From Chitinophaga sp. Ak27 (lineage in GTDB: Bacteria > Bacteroidota > Bacteroidia > Chitinophagales > Chitinophagaceae), in NCBI RefSeq assembly GCF_012726295.1, contig NZ_JABAOB010000002.1, positions 186,001 to 250,000 on the forward strand: a DNA stretch of 64,000 bases, in the 5' to 3' direction. The notes beneath the pieces were generated by a model. The model saw only the letters and a list, made by a program, of their open reading frames with translations. It did not search any database and was not told the DNA's origin. Position 1 is the first letter of the stretch; every line of letters begins with the position of its first letter. Both the position numbers and the translations under genes were made by a program. Shown in pieces: positions 43,884-51,445 of the stretch.

Positions 43884-44810
43884 TTAGTTTAAAGTAGATA
43901 GATCGAAGATGCCGCCTGTTTTGCTGGCAGCGCGGTGGCAGGAGCTGCATTCCCGGAAGGTCATGGGCGTGCTGCCATAAGGTTTTAAAGCAGGTGTTTC
44001 GAATTTGGCGTATCCCCAGCCATCGGTGTCCTGGTAGCGTTTGGCGTCTCTCACCATATACTGGATGTTCAGGAATTTACCCGGATGAATATTGCCGTTG
44101 GCGTCTATTGACTTTTCCCATACTACTTTTACAATGACGGCCCCATCAGGCCATGGGTTGATCTTTTTCTCTTTAATGGCCTGCATGGCAACCGGGTTGG
44201 CAAACATGACCCGCATCGTGGTGTTATCAAAGCGGGAGGTGGTGCTCATCACTTGCCACTGGCGGAATTCTGGCATATGGCGGATACCATTTACCGATAC
44301 CGGGAGCTGGTCTTTTTCCCATTGTTGCCGGGTCTGGGCTGTTTTTACACTATCAGGTACTACTTTTACCCGTTTGGTATTAAGGTAGTTACGCAGCCCG
44401 GAAAGCTCCTCCCGCGTTACTTTGGCGTTGCCGTGCAGGGCGGCATAGGAGGGAAGCGGCATGGTACCTGAATTGATCATATTATAGGCTTCCCACAAGG
44501 CCGATTGCTGCTGAGCAGGCGTAAGCCGGTCCCATTCTGAGAAGTTGAGGTGCTGCCGGGCTGTCTCCACATCCTTCCTGACAAGACCCGCCACCACCGG
44601 TAGTTTATCATACCAGGCCAGCTGGGTGTTGTTGGAATGGCAATCGTAGCACGCATGTCTGAACAGTTGTTTCACTTCTTCAGGTGCGTTGATTTCGCCG
44701 GTTATTGGTGGATTTTCCACTACCTGCGTGGTAAACGAAATGGCTGCTACCGCCATGGTCAAGGCGCCCGTAGTAAGCAGCGCGATTTTAAGAAACCTGG
44801 ATGTTTTCAT
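43884..44810 (-). CDS. haem-binding domain / cytochrome P460-type protein
   Basis: A 308-residue membrane-anchored or exported protein with a TM/signal segment at about 8-28. An N-terminal haem-binding domain has a CxxCH motif (Cys54-Cys57-His58, CYDCH) and a conserved WYDKLPVVAGLVRKDV segment. The C-terminal part resembles cytochrome P460 and has a second CxxCH at 288-292 (CSSCH). Two haem sites imply periplasmic electron transfer or oxidation of a small substrate; this is inferred. ATG 44810 is chosen for the MKTSRFLK start. It is the first gene of a five-gene operon and is divergent from the LytS kinase. Confidence 0.88.
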   Translation of the reverse strand: MKTSRFLKIALLTTGALTMAVAAISFTTQVVENPPITGEINAPEEVKQLFRHACYDCHSNNTQLAWYDKLPVVAGLVRKDVETARQHLNFSEWDRLTPAQQQSALWEAYNMINSGTMPLPSYAALHGNAKVTREELSGLRNYLNTKRVKVVPDSVKTAQTRQQWEKDQLPVSVNGIRHMPEFRQWQVMSTTSRFDNTTMRVMFANPVAMQAIKEKKINPWPDGAVIVKVVWEKSIDANGNIHPGKFLNIQYMVRDAKRYQDTDGWGYAKFETPALKPYGSTPMTFRECSSCHRAASKTGGIFDLSTLN

Positions 44811-44907
44811 GTGTCGAAGTATTACAACACAAAGAGACAGTAATCGGGCTGCCCGGGAAAACGCAATACCCTGTACCCGGCAATTAAGCGGTTGTACCGG
44901 ACAAAAA

Positions 44908-44956
44908 CGCACCTGGAAAAGCAGCCTTGTTTTTCCCGTCCGCCACGCCAGGTGCG
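44908..44956. repeat. 9-bp inverted repeat in the divergent intergenic region
   Basis: CGCACCTGG (44908-44916) and CCAGGTGCG (44948-44956) are separated by 31 bp between the cytochrome P460 gene and the LytS kinase. It could be a long-loop hairpin or a pair of operator half-sites. Confidence 0.4.
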
Positions 44957-44979
44957 CTTACCGGCCCCGTTAAGCCCGG

Positions 44980-45010
44980 AAAATGCCGGTATGAGGACCC
45001 AAAATGCCGG
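44980..45010. promoter_or_regulatory. direct repeats, candidate LytTR binding site
   Basis: AAAATGCCGG occurs at 44980-44989 and 45001-45010, starts 21 bp apart (two helical turns). They lie 41-71 bp upstream of the -7 element at 45051. LytTR regulators bind 9-10 bp direct repeats about two turns apart, and the operon downstream encodes a LytTR regulator, so autoregulation is a good hypothesis. Confidence 0.5.
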
Positions 45011-45050
45011 GTTGGCCCCTTCTTTTTGTCCTACGCCACCTAAATCCGTA

Positions 45051-45058
45051 TATCTTTG
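45051..45058 (+). promoter_or_regulatory. Bacteroidota -7 element (TATCTTTG) of the LytS/LytTR operon
   Basis: An exact TAnnTTTG match 8 bp before the ATG at 45066. A TTTTTG about 22 bp upstream may be the -33 element. The transcript would be nearly leaderless. Confidence 0.55.
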
Positions 45059-45065
45059 AGGCGTT

Positions 45066-46094
45066 ATGAAGCAAAAAAATACATTCAATATTTCCGGCCG
45101 GGTCATATGGTTTAGTTCCCTGTTCCTGGGCGTCATTGTATCGTTGCCCAGCCTGATCCAGCACCAGTTCAACGTTTATGAAACCATTGCGAACTCGGCA
45201 ATCACCTTTATATTCTCCGTATTTGTCTGGTATTATAATATCTTCACTCTGCCGGTATATACTTCCCAGGAAATCAACCGGGGATTTTCTATGTATCCCC
45301 TTGTAAAAAACCTGGTGGTAGGTATCGTGGTGATGTTTCTGTTGTCGTATGTACAGCAGCTGATCTTAACCCATCTGAACTTTGGGCCGGTGATGCTCAT
45401 GTTTGAAGTAAGAGGGGTGCTCATCAACCTCACCTTCTATATGTTTATTCATCTCCTGTACCAAACCTACCAGAACCAGCGGGTGAGCATTGAACTGGAA
45501 CGCACCAGGATGGATAATCTCGCGGCACAATTTGAGTTGCTGCGGCAACAGGTAAACCCGCATTTTCTCTTTAATACATTAAATACGCTGAAATACATGG
45601 TGGAAAACCAGGATGAAAACAGCGTGGACTTCATCCTTAAGCTATCCGATTTCTACCGGTTCACGCTGGAAAACAGGCAGCTGGATCTCATCCGGTTTTC
45701 AGAAGAAATGAAGATTGTACAAGCCTATCTCTTTTTGCTGAAGGCCCGCTTTGAAGAAGGCATTGAAGTGGATATTCAGGTCACTGAAGAGCACCAGCAA
45801 TCCATGATACCGCCGTTTACGCTGCAGCTGTTGATGGAAAACTGTATTAAGCATAATATTGTAGCGCCGGACAAGCCACTGCAGATCAGCATTTATTCAG
45901 CAGGGGAGTATATTGTGGTGAAAAATAACGTGCAGCCGAAAATCACGAAAGAATCATCTACCGGGATTGGGTTGGATAATATCAACGAACGGTATCAGCA
46001 CCTGCTTCATAAAAATATTATCATCACCCCTGGAACAGACCTATTTATAGTAAAATTACCCATCATCCATGAGGATAGTCATAATAGAAGATGA
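45066..46094 (+). CDS. LytS-type sensor histidine kinase
   Basis: A 342-residue membrane kinase. Four hydrophobic segments are at about 14-31, 42-62, 81-100 and 108-133; a coiled linker follows, then the His_kinase (PF06580-type) core with NPHFLFNTLNTLKYM (phospho-acceptor His166). Motifs typical of the ATP-binding part are IPPFTLQLLMENCIKH and GIGLDNINERYQHL. No extracytoplasmic sensory domain is visible, so the signal may be membrane-borne. It overlaps the response regulator gene by 26 bp. Confidence 0.92.
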   Translation: MKQKNTFNISGRVIWFSSLFLGVIVSLPSLIQHQFNVYETIANSAITFIFSVFVWYYNIFTLPVYTSQEINRGFSMYPLVKNLVVGIVVMFLLSYVQQLILTHLNFGPVMLMFEVRGVLINLTFYMFIHLLYQTYQNQRVSIELERTRMDNLAAQFELLRQQVNPHFLFNTLNTLKYMVENQDENSVDFILKLSDFYRFTLENRQLDLIRFSEEMKIVQAYLFLLKARFEEGIEVDIQVTEEHQQSMIPPFTLQLLMENCIKHNIVAPDKPLQISIYSAGEYIVVKNNVQPKITKESSTGIGLDNINERYQHLLHKNIIITPGTDLFIVKLPIIHEDSHNRR

Positions 46095-46833
46095 GATAAA
46101 AGCCGCTAAGTCGCTGGCCGGCATGATCGCCAAAGTAAGGCCCGCGGCCACCGTGGAAACCATGTTACATAGCGTGGAAAGCGCCGTAGCGTATTTGTCG
46201 GCCAACGAGCCGCCCGACCTGGTATTTATGGACGTACAGCTGGCCGATGGCCTCTGCTTTGAAATATTTAAACAGGTGAAAATATCTTCCCCGGTAGTAT
46301 TCTGTACCGCCTTCGGAGAATATTCCATGGATGCCATCAAATCCAATGGGGTCGACTACCTGCTGAAACCATACGCAGTGGCCGACCTGGAAGCCGCTTT
46401 CGAAAAAACAGATAACTTCCGGAACTTCTTCCAGCAAAAATCTGCACAGCCGGATTGGCAGGAGCTGATTAAACGGCTCGATAAAAATGAAGGCAAAACC
46501 AGCTTCCTGGTCTTTCATAATAACCGGTATATCACCGTACGTACCGACAACATTGCCTATATTTATATCAAGTACGATGCGCCGTATATTGTCACCTTCC
46601 AGGACCAGAAATACATTATTTCACAAACCATGGAACAGTTGCAGTCGCAGTTGTCGCCCCGGCAGTTTTACCGGCTCAATCGCCAGTACCTGGTGAACTT
46701 CGATGCCATCAAGGAGGTGGAACATTATTCAGCGCGAAAGCTGGCCTTGCAGCTGAATGTTGTTACACCAGAGCCATTGGTAATTGGGAAGGAGAAGATT
46801 ACGCAGTTTTTGCAGTGGATGGAGAATCGGTAA
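46069..46833 (+). CDS. LytTR-family response regulator
   Basis: A 254-residue regulator. The receiver (1-120) has the acidic pair Glu7/Asp8, phospho-acceptor Asp55 (LVFMDVQLADG) and Lys100 (YLLKPY). The LytTR DNA-binding domain covers about 150-250 (FLVFHNNRYITVRTDNIAYIYIKYDAPYIVTF, QFYRLNRQYLVNFDAIKEVEHYSARKLALQL). The overlap with the kinase gene indicates a dedicated pair. Its targets are unknown; the direct repeats before its own operon and the divergent cytochrome P460 operon are the first candidates. Confidence 0.93.
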   Translation: MRIVIIEDEIKAAKSLAGMIAKVRPAATVETMLHSVESAVAYLSANEPPDLVFMDVQLADGLCFEIFKQVKISSPVVFCTAFGEYSMDAIKSNGVDYLLKPYAVADLEAAFEKTDNFRNFFQQKSAQPDWQELIKRLDKNEGKTSFLVFHNNRYITVRTDNIAYIYIKYDAPYIVTFQDQKYIISQTMEQLQSQLSPRQFYRLNRQYLVNFDAIKEVEHYSARKLALQLNVVTPEPLVIGKEKITQFLQWMENR

Positions 46834-46860
46834 TAAGTCACGCCAGAGGTGAGCTTTATG

Positions 46861-46880
46861 ATAAGACCCCAATGTCTTAT
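46861..46880. terminator. shared terminator between LytTR gene and nadC
   Basis: ATAAGAC (46861-46867) and GTCTTAT (46874-46880) form a perfect 7-bp stem with a CCCAAT loop, between the convergent response regulator (ends 46833) and nadC (ends 46881). It is AT-rich. Confidence 0.6.
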
Positions 46881-47720
46881 TTATGCTAATTGTGCTTTTA
46901 AACTAAGGTCCATACTTACGGCATGGTTTATTATTGCACCTACCGATATATAATCTACTCCCGTAGCCGCATAGTCTGCTACTGAATCCAGATTTATGCC
47001 GCCCGATGCTTCTGTTTCATATTTACCATCTATCAATTGTACAGCTTCGGCTAATGTGGGCAGGTCATAATTATCCAACATGATGCGGTGTATATTGCCC
47101 ACACTCAATATGCGTTTTACATCATCAAGGTTGCGGGTCTCTACTTCTATTTTCAAATCCAAATTATTTGTTTGCAGATAGGCCACCGTTTTTTCAATAG
47201 CTTTCTCAATGCCGCCGCAAAAATCGATATGGTTGTCTTTGAGCATCACCATATCGTAGAGGCCCATACGGAGGTTGGTGCCGCCGCCTGTGCGCACTGC
47301 TTCTTTTTCGTACACGCGAAATAATGGGGTAGTTTTGCGTGTATCCAATATTTTGGTTTTGTAGTTCTTTATTTTTTCTACATACTGATTGGTAAGGGTG
47401 GCAATGCCGCTCATGCGTTGCATACAATTCAATACCAGCCTCTCGGCCATTAGTATGGTATGTACGTCGGCAGCTACTTCAAAAGCTATCTCACCATTCT
47501 GTACATGATCGCCATCTTTTTTGTATAAGGTAAATGTTGCCTCAGGTTGCAGATAATGGAATATTTCCTGTGCCAATGTAATACCGGCCAGTATACCATC
47601 TTCTTTTATCTTCAGTACAGCTTTCCCTTTTGCCGTCTTGTCTATAGCGGCTAGTGTAGAGTGGTCGCCATTACCAATATCTTCTTTAAGAGCGGCTGCG
47701 ATAAATATTGTATTATCCAT
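46881..47720 (-). CDS. nadC: nicotinate-nucleotide pyrophosphorylase (carboxylating)
   Basis: A 279-residue NadC (quinolinate phosphoribosyltransferase), which makes nicotinate mononucleotide from quinolinate and PRPP in de novo NAD synthesis. Recognisable motifs are LKEDIGNGDHSTLA, AERLVLNCMQRMSGIATLT, TRKTTPLFRVYEKEAVRTGGGTNLRMGLYDMVMLKDNH and EASGGINLDSVADYAATGVDYISVG. ATG 47720 is chosen because it gives the standard N-terminus and length; the longer frame to 47798 adds 26 atypical residues. No nadA or nadB is adjacent. A near-perfect palindrome starts 1 bp upstream of the ATG. Confidence 0.96.
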   Translation of the reverse strand: MDNTIFIAAALKEDIGNGDHSTLAAIDKTAKGKAVLKIKEDGILAGITLAQEIFHYLQPEATFTLYKKDGDHVQNGEIAFEVAADVHTILMAERLVLNCMQRMSGIATLTNQYVEKIKNYKTKILDTRKTTPLFRVYEKEAVRTGGGTNLRMGLYDMVMLKDNHIDFCGGIEKAIEKTVAYLQTNNLDLKIEVETRNLDDVKRILSVGNIHRIMLDNYDLPTLAEAVQLIDGKYETEASGGINLDSVADYAATGVDYISVGAIINHAVSMDLSLKAQLA

Positions 47721-47721
47721 A

Positions 47722-47740
47722 TACGCACAATTTGAGCGTA
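47722..47740. promoter_or_regulatory. candidate operator palindrome at the nadC start
   Basis: TACGCACAATTTGAGCGTA is a 19-bp palindrome with one mismatched pair (8 of 9 pairs). It lies 1 bp upstream of the nadC ATG, within or just before the leader, an excellent position for a repressor. A GCGTA half-site recurs at 47771-47775. The binding factor is unknown; an NAD-responsive repressor is a guess. Confidence 0.5.
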
Positions 47741-47843
47741 AATATAGTAAATGCCATAATTTTCCTGATTGCGTAAAACAATTTCCCGATTTGATCATCT
47801 GCCTGCTGATTGACGGTCGACCTTTGCATCAGATCAGATATTT

Positions 47844-50015
47844 ATGCGCAAATTATTGTCGGGGCTTCCCTTTATTTTATTGCCGGTGCTGGTTTCTGCG
47901 CAACGGCATACAGATTCAACCAGGATTTATTACCTGAAAGATGTCAGGGTAAAAGGTATTCGCACTGTAAGGGGAACTGGTCACCTGCCGGAGGAAGGTG
48001 ATGGGGTTATTTATGCCGGCAAAAAGAATGAAGTAATTGAAGTGGACAGCCTGGATGCTAATAAGGCCATTAACAATACCCGCCAGATATTAGGGCGTAT
48101 CCCCGGATTGAATATTACTGAAACGGAAACCGGCGGTTTTACCGCCAATGGTATTGCTACGCGCGGACTCAATCCTACGCAGAGCATTGAGATGAACACC
48201 CGGCAAAATGGCTACAACATCTCCGCAGATATTTACGGCTATAACGAAGCTTATTACCTGCCGCCCATGGAGGCCGTGAGCCGCGTGGAAATGGTAAGAG
48301 GCGCCGCGTCGCTTCAGTTTGGATCCCAATTCGGCGGATTGGTGAATTATGTTTTACAGACGCCTGCAGTTGATAAGGTATTTGAATACTACACGTCACA
48401 AACCGCAGGCAGCTTTGGGTTATTTAATTCCTTTCACGCTTTTTCAGGTACCATCAAAAAGTGGAGCTACTATAGCTTCCTGCAGTACCGCACATTAGAC
48501 GGATATCGCCCCAATAGCCATCAACAGCAGTTTACCGGCTATGGCAGATTGCAATATAATGCTTCCGATAAGCTGAATGTGGGAGTGGAATATTCACTGT
48601 TACGCAATCGTATTAAAATGCCCGGAGGACTCAATGATAGTATGTTTCATGCAGATCCGCGTTCCTCCTTCCGTGCGCGTAACTGGCTGAAAAGCCCATG
48701 GAATGTGATCACAGGATATCTTAATTACGACATCTCCTCGGCCACCGCACTGCATGTAAAAACTACCTACCTGTTCAGCAGCAGGGCGCTGGTATGGAGA
48801 AATGAAGATGGCGGCCCTGGTGTGCTGGATACCATAGATCCGGCAACAGGACAATATATTCCCCGGGAAGTACAAAACGAAGTAATGCATAACACCACCA
48901 CGGAAGTGCGCCTGTTGCATCATTACCAGTTAGGAGGAATGGATAATACACTGGCCGGAGGTATTCGTTACAGCTACGCATGGTTTAAGAGACAGGGAGG
49001 CGGTGAAGGTACCACCGCCGGCGATTTCGATCTGCATGTGAACGGGGAGTATGAATACGCACTCGACTTTACCACCACCAATGTGGCGCCGTTCATTGAA
49101 AATATTTTCAGGATCGGGAAAAAATTATCTGTTACACCCGGCTTCCGGTTGGAATACCTGAAAAACACGGCCAACGGTTATGTCACCGACAGTGAAAAAG
49201 TTTTTACAAACGACCGCAAATCGCGTAGCTTCCCGTTGTTTGGTATGGGTGCTGAGTATAAAACAAGCAGCTATACCAATGTGTATGCAAACATCAGCCA
49301 GGCCTATCGTCCGGTAGATTATTCGCAGCTGACGCCCATAGGTATTACGTCGAAGATAGATCCGCATATGAAAGATGCCTCCGGATTCAATGCCGACCTG
49401 GGGTACAGGGGCACTGTGAAAAATTTCCTGAACTTCGATATCGGTTTGTTTTATCTCGCCTACAACAAGAGGATTGGTACTGTACTCCTTAACGACGACC
49501 GGGGAAATCCTTATACCCTTCGCACTAACGTGGCCAACAGCGTACATAAGGGCGTGGAAAGCTACGTAGAATTGAATATATTGAAATGGCTGCATCCGTC
49601 TTCCAGGAAAGGTATCAGCATTTTTGACGCTTTCGGCTATACAGATGCAAAATATACGTCAGGCGAGTTTAAGAACAATCGCGTGGAGGCGGCTGCTAAA
49701 TATATCAATCGTGTTGGCCTCATTTACAGCGATCCTCATTTCTCCGCTACCTTCCAGTTGAATAACGTAGGGGATGCCTATGGCGATGCTACCAATGTAA
49801 AATTCAGTGAAGATCCTATTGCAGGCTATATTCCTGCCTATACCGTTATGGACGTAAGCGCCACCTATAAAATCAATCGGTATACCTTCAAAGCCGGTGT
49901 TAATAACCTAGCCAACAAGGCCTATTTTACCCGTCGTACTGATGAATATCCGGGCCCAGGTATTATTCCTTCCGATGGGAGGAGTTTTTACGCAGGCGTG
50001 GCGGCGAAGTTTTAG
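47844..50015 (+). CDS. FecA-like TonB-dependent receptor
   Basis: A 723-residue outer-membrane receptor with signal peptide about 1-19 (LVSAQ). There is no STN or carboxypeptidase-regulatory-like domain. The plug (about 75-180: INNTRQILGRIPGLNITETETGGF, IATRGLNPTQSIEMNTRQNGYNISADIYGYNEAYYLPP, VEMVRGAASLQFGSQFGGLVNY) matches the Fe(3+)-dicitrate (FecA) receptor type, and a barrel ending in Phe follows. The cargo is probably a ferric complex, but FecA-like receptors carry varied ligands. It is divergent from nadC, with 123 bp between, and no regulator or plasma-membrane transporter is adjacent. Confidence 0.9.
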   Translation: MRKLLSGLPFILLPVLVSAQRHTDSTRIYYLKDVRVKGIRTVRGTGHLPEEGDGVIYAGKKNEVIEVDSLDANKAINNTRQILGRIPGLNITETETGGFTANGIATRGLNPTQSIEMNTRQNGYNISADIYGYNEAYYLPPMEAVSRVEMVRGAASLQFGSQFGGLVNYVLQTPAVDKVFEYYTSQTAGSFGLFNSFHAFSGTIKKWSYYSFLQYRTLDGYRPNSHQQQFTGYGRLQYNASDKLNVGVEYSLLRNRIKMPGGLNDSMFHADPRSSFRARNWLKSPWNVITGYLNYDISSATALHVKTTYLFSSRALVWRNEDGGPGVLDTIDPATGQYIPREVQNEVMHNTTTEVRLLHHYQLGGMDNTLAGGIRYSYAWFKRQGGGEGTTAGDFDLHVNGEYEYALDFTTTNVAPFIENIFRIGKKLSVTPGFRLEYLKNTANGYVTDSEKVFTNDRKSRSFPLFGMGAEYKTSSYTNVYANISQAYRPVDYSQLTPIGITSKIDPHMKDASGFNADLGYRGTVKNFLNFDIGLFYLAYNKRIGTVLLNDDRGNPYTLRTNVANSVHKGVESYVELNILKWLHPSSRKGISIFDAFGYTDAKYTSGEFKNNRVEAAAKYINRVGLIYSDPHFSATFQLNNVGDAYGDATNVKFSEDPIAGYIPAYTVMDVSATYKINRYTFKAGVNNLANKAYFTRRTDEYPGPGIIPSDGRSFYAGVAAKF

Positions 50016-50023
50016 AAGTGCTT

Positions 50024-50088
50024 CGCTTAATAGAAAAAAAATCGGGACCACTCCAACAATGGCCCCGATTTTTTTATTCGATTAAGCG
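50024..50088. terminator. extended bidirectional terminator
   Basis: An outer stem CGCTTAAT (50024-50031) with ATTAAGCG (50081-50088) encloses an inner stem of an A-run plus ATCGGG/CCA (50034-50050) pairing with TGG/CCCGAT plus a T-run (50060-50075). It lies between the FecA-like receptor and the KAS III gene, which converge. Confidence 0.75.
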
Positions 50089-50094
50089 GGAGTG

Positions 50095-51177
50095 TTAATA
50101 CCGATAACACACCGCATTAATATTCATTCCCGCTCCCACAGAAGCAAACATAATCAGGTCACCGGGTTCCAGCGCATGTTCCGGTATCTGATGTTTAAGC
50201 ACCAGGTCATATAGCGTGGGAATGGTAGCCACTGAGCTGTTTCCCAGCCACTGAATACACATAGGCAGCACATCTTCCGGGTAGGAGTCGATGCCGTATA
50301 ACGCATAAAAACGTTCAATAATGGCTTCATCCATTTTTTCATTGGCCTGGTGAATGAAAATTTTCTTTATATCGGTGATGGCCATGCCACTCTTGTCCAG
50401 GCATAGCTTCATGGCTTGTGGAACATGCAGAAGCGCAAACTCATACACTTTCCTGCCAAGCATTTTGATATACATCTTTTCGGGATCCGGAACAGGGCTG
50501 AATGATATGCCCATATTGATATAATCTGCTTCCGAATAAGCATAAGTCTGGGCACAGGAGGAAAGGATGCCTTGCTGTTTCTCCGGCATTTCTATTGATT
50601 CCATGATGACAGCGCCGGCGCCATCACTGAAAATCATACTGTCCCGGTCGTATTTGTCGATCACCCGGGAGAGGGTTTCTGCGCCAATTACCAGCGCTTT
50701 TTTTGCCATGCCAGCTTTGAAAAGGCCGTCCATTTGGATAACGCCCTGGAGCCAGCCGGGGCACCCAAAGATAAGGTCATAGGCAATGCAGTTGGGATTT
50801 AGGATGCCCAGTTTTTGTTTAATAGTAGCTGCAATAGCAGGCACCATTACTGATTGTCTGCCATTTTCCTGGACGTCCCCAAAATTATGTGCCACGATGA
50901 TTTGATCTATTTCTTCCCGGTTTATGCCGCTATCCACGATGGCAGCTTCTGCAGCGAGATAACCAATATCTGAGGTGTTGACATTGGGTACCACGTACCG
51001 GCGTTCTTCAATCCCGGTTATTTGTTGAAACTTTTTAATGATTTGCTGAGCTGGTTGTGTTAAAGGCTTGTTGTCTGCATAGAACTGCTGATCCAGGAAG
51101 TCATTATTTCGTTTTATCTCAGTCGGTATATAGGCGCCCGATCCGGTAATAACAGATTGAAACATATTCGTATTCAC
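50095..51177 (-). CDS. 3-oxoacyl-ACP synthase III family (FabH-like) enzyme
   Basis: A 360-residue thiolase-fold condensing enzyme. The catalytic triad is Cys139 (FGCPGWLQG), His276 (FIHQANEKM) and Asn313 (WLGNSSVATIP). Motifs GAETLSRVIDKYDRDSMIFSDGAGAV and the final GAGMNINAVCYRY complete the KAS III fold. It is about 30 residues longer than typical FabH. KAS III enzymes start fatty-acid synthesis; the standalone position and lack of acyl-carrier or other pathway genes leave a role in a secondary lipid (for example DarB-like chemistry) possible. Confidence is high in the fold and low in the pathway. Confidence 0.88.
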   Translation of the reverse strand: MNTNMFQSVITGSGAYIPTEIKRNNDFLDQQFYADNKPLTQPAQQIIKKFQQITGIEERRYVVPNVNTSDIGYLAAEAAIVDSGINREEIDQIIVAHNFGDVQENGRQSVMVPAIAATIKQKLGILNPNCIAYDLIFGCPGWLQGVIQMDGLFKAGMAKKALVIGAETLSRVIDKYDRDSMIFSDGAGAVIMESIEMPEKQQGILSSCAQTYAYSEADYINMGISFSPVPDPEKMYIKMLGRKVYEFALLHVPQAMKLCLDKSGMAITDIKKIFIHQANEKMDEAIIERFYALYGIDSYPEDVLPMCIQWLGNSSVATIPTLYDLVLKHQIPEHALEPGDLIMFASVGAGMNINAVCYRY

Positions 51178-51193
51178 TTTAAATTGATGATGA

Positions 51194-51225
51194 TGGCACA
51201 GGACTGGCTTGAGCCAGGTGTGCCA
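51194..51225. promoter_or_regulatory. interrupted inverted repeat with sigma-54-like -24/-12 element
   Basis: TGGCACA (51194-51200) pairs with TGTGCCA (51219-51225), and CTGGCT (51204-51209) with AGCCAG (51212-51217). Read on the plus strand, TGGCACAGGACTGGCT (51194-51209) has GG and GC separated by 10 bp, close to the sigma-54 consensus TGGCAC-N5-TTGCW with one mismatch. It points to the RNA ligase gene about 235 bp downstream. It may instead be a leader hairpin of the minus-strand KAS III gene. Confidence 0.4.
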
Positions 51226-51445
51226 ATAGTTTACTATCCTCTGTCAAACAGGGAAGGGATCTCGTTGCTGAATCTCTTTCCTGGCCTGTAAAATGCTGTC
51301 TTTGTAGTAGATGACAGAAATAGTAGACAGTAAAGTAAGCTATTTATTTCTAAACGAGTAATCGATGATCGGTGAGGGACAGAATATGCGATTGAATATC
51401 GCCGAAAGTTTTATATTGCTGTCCATCCAGATGTGAGTAACCGAT

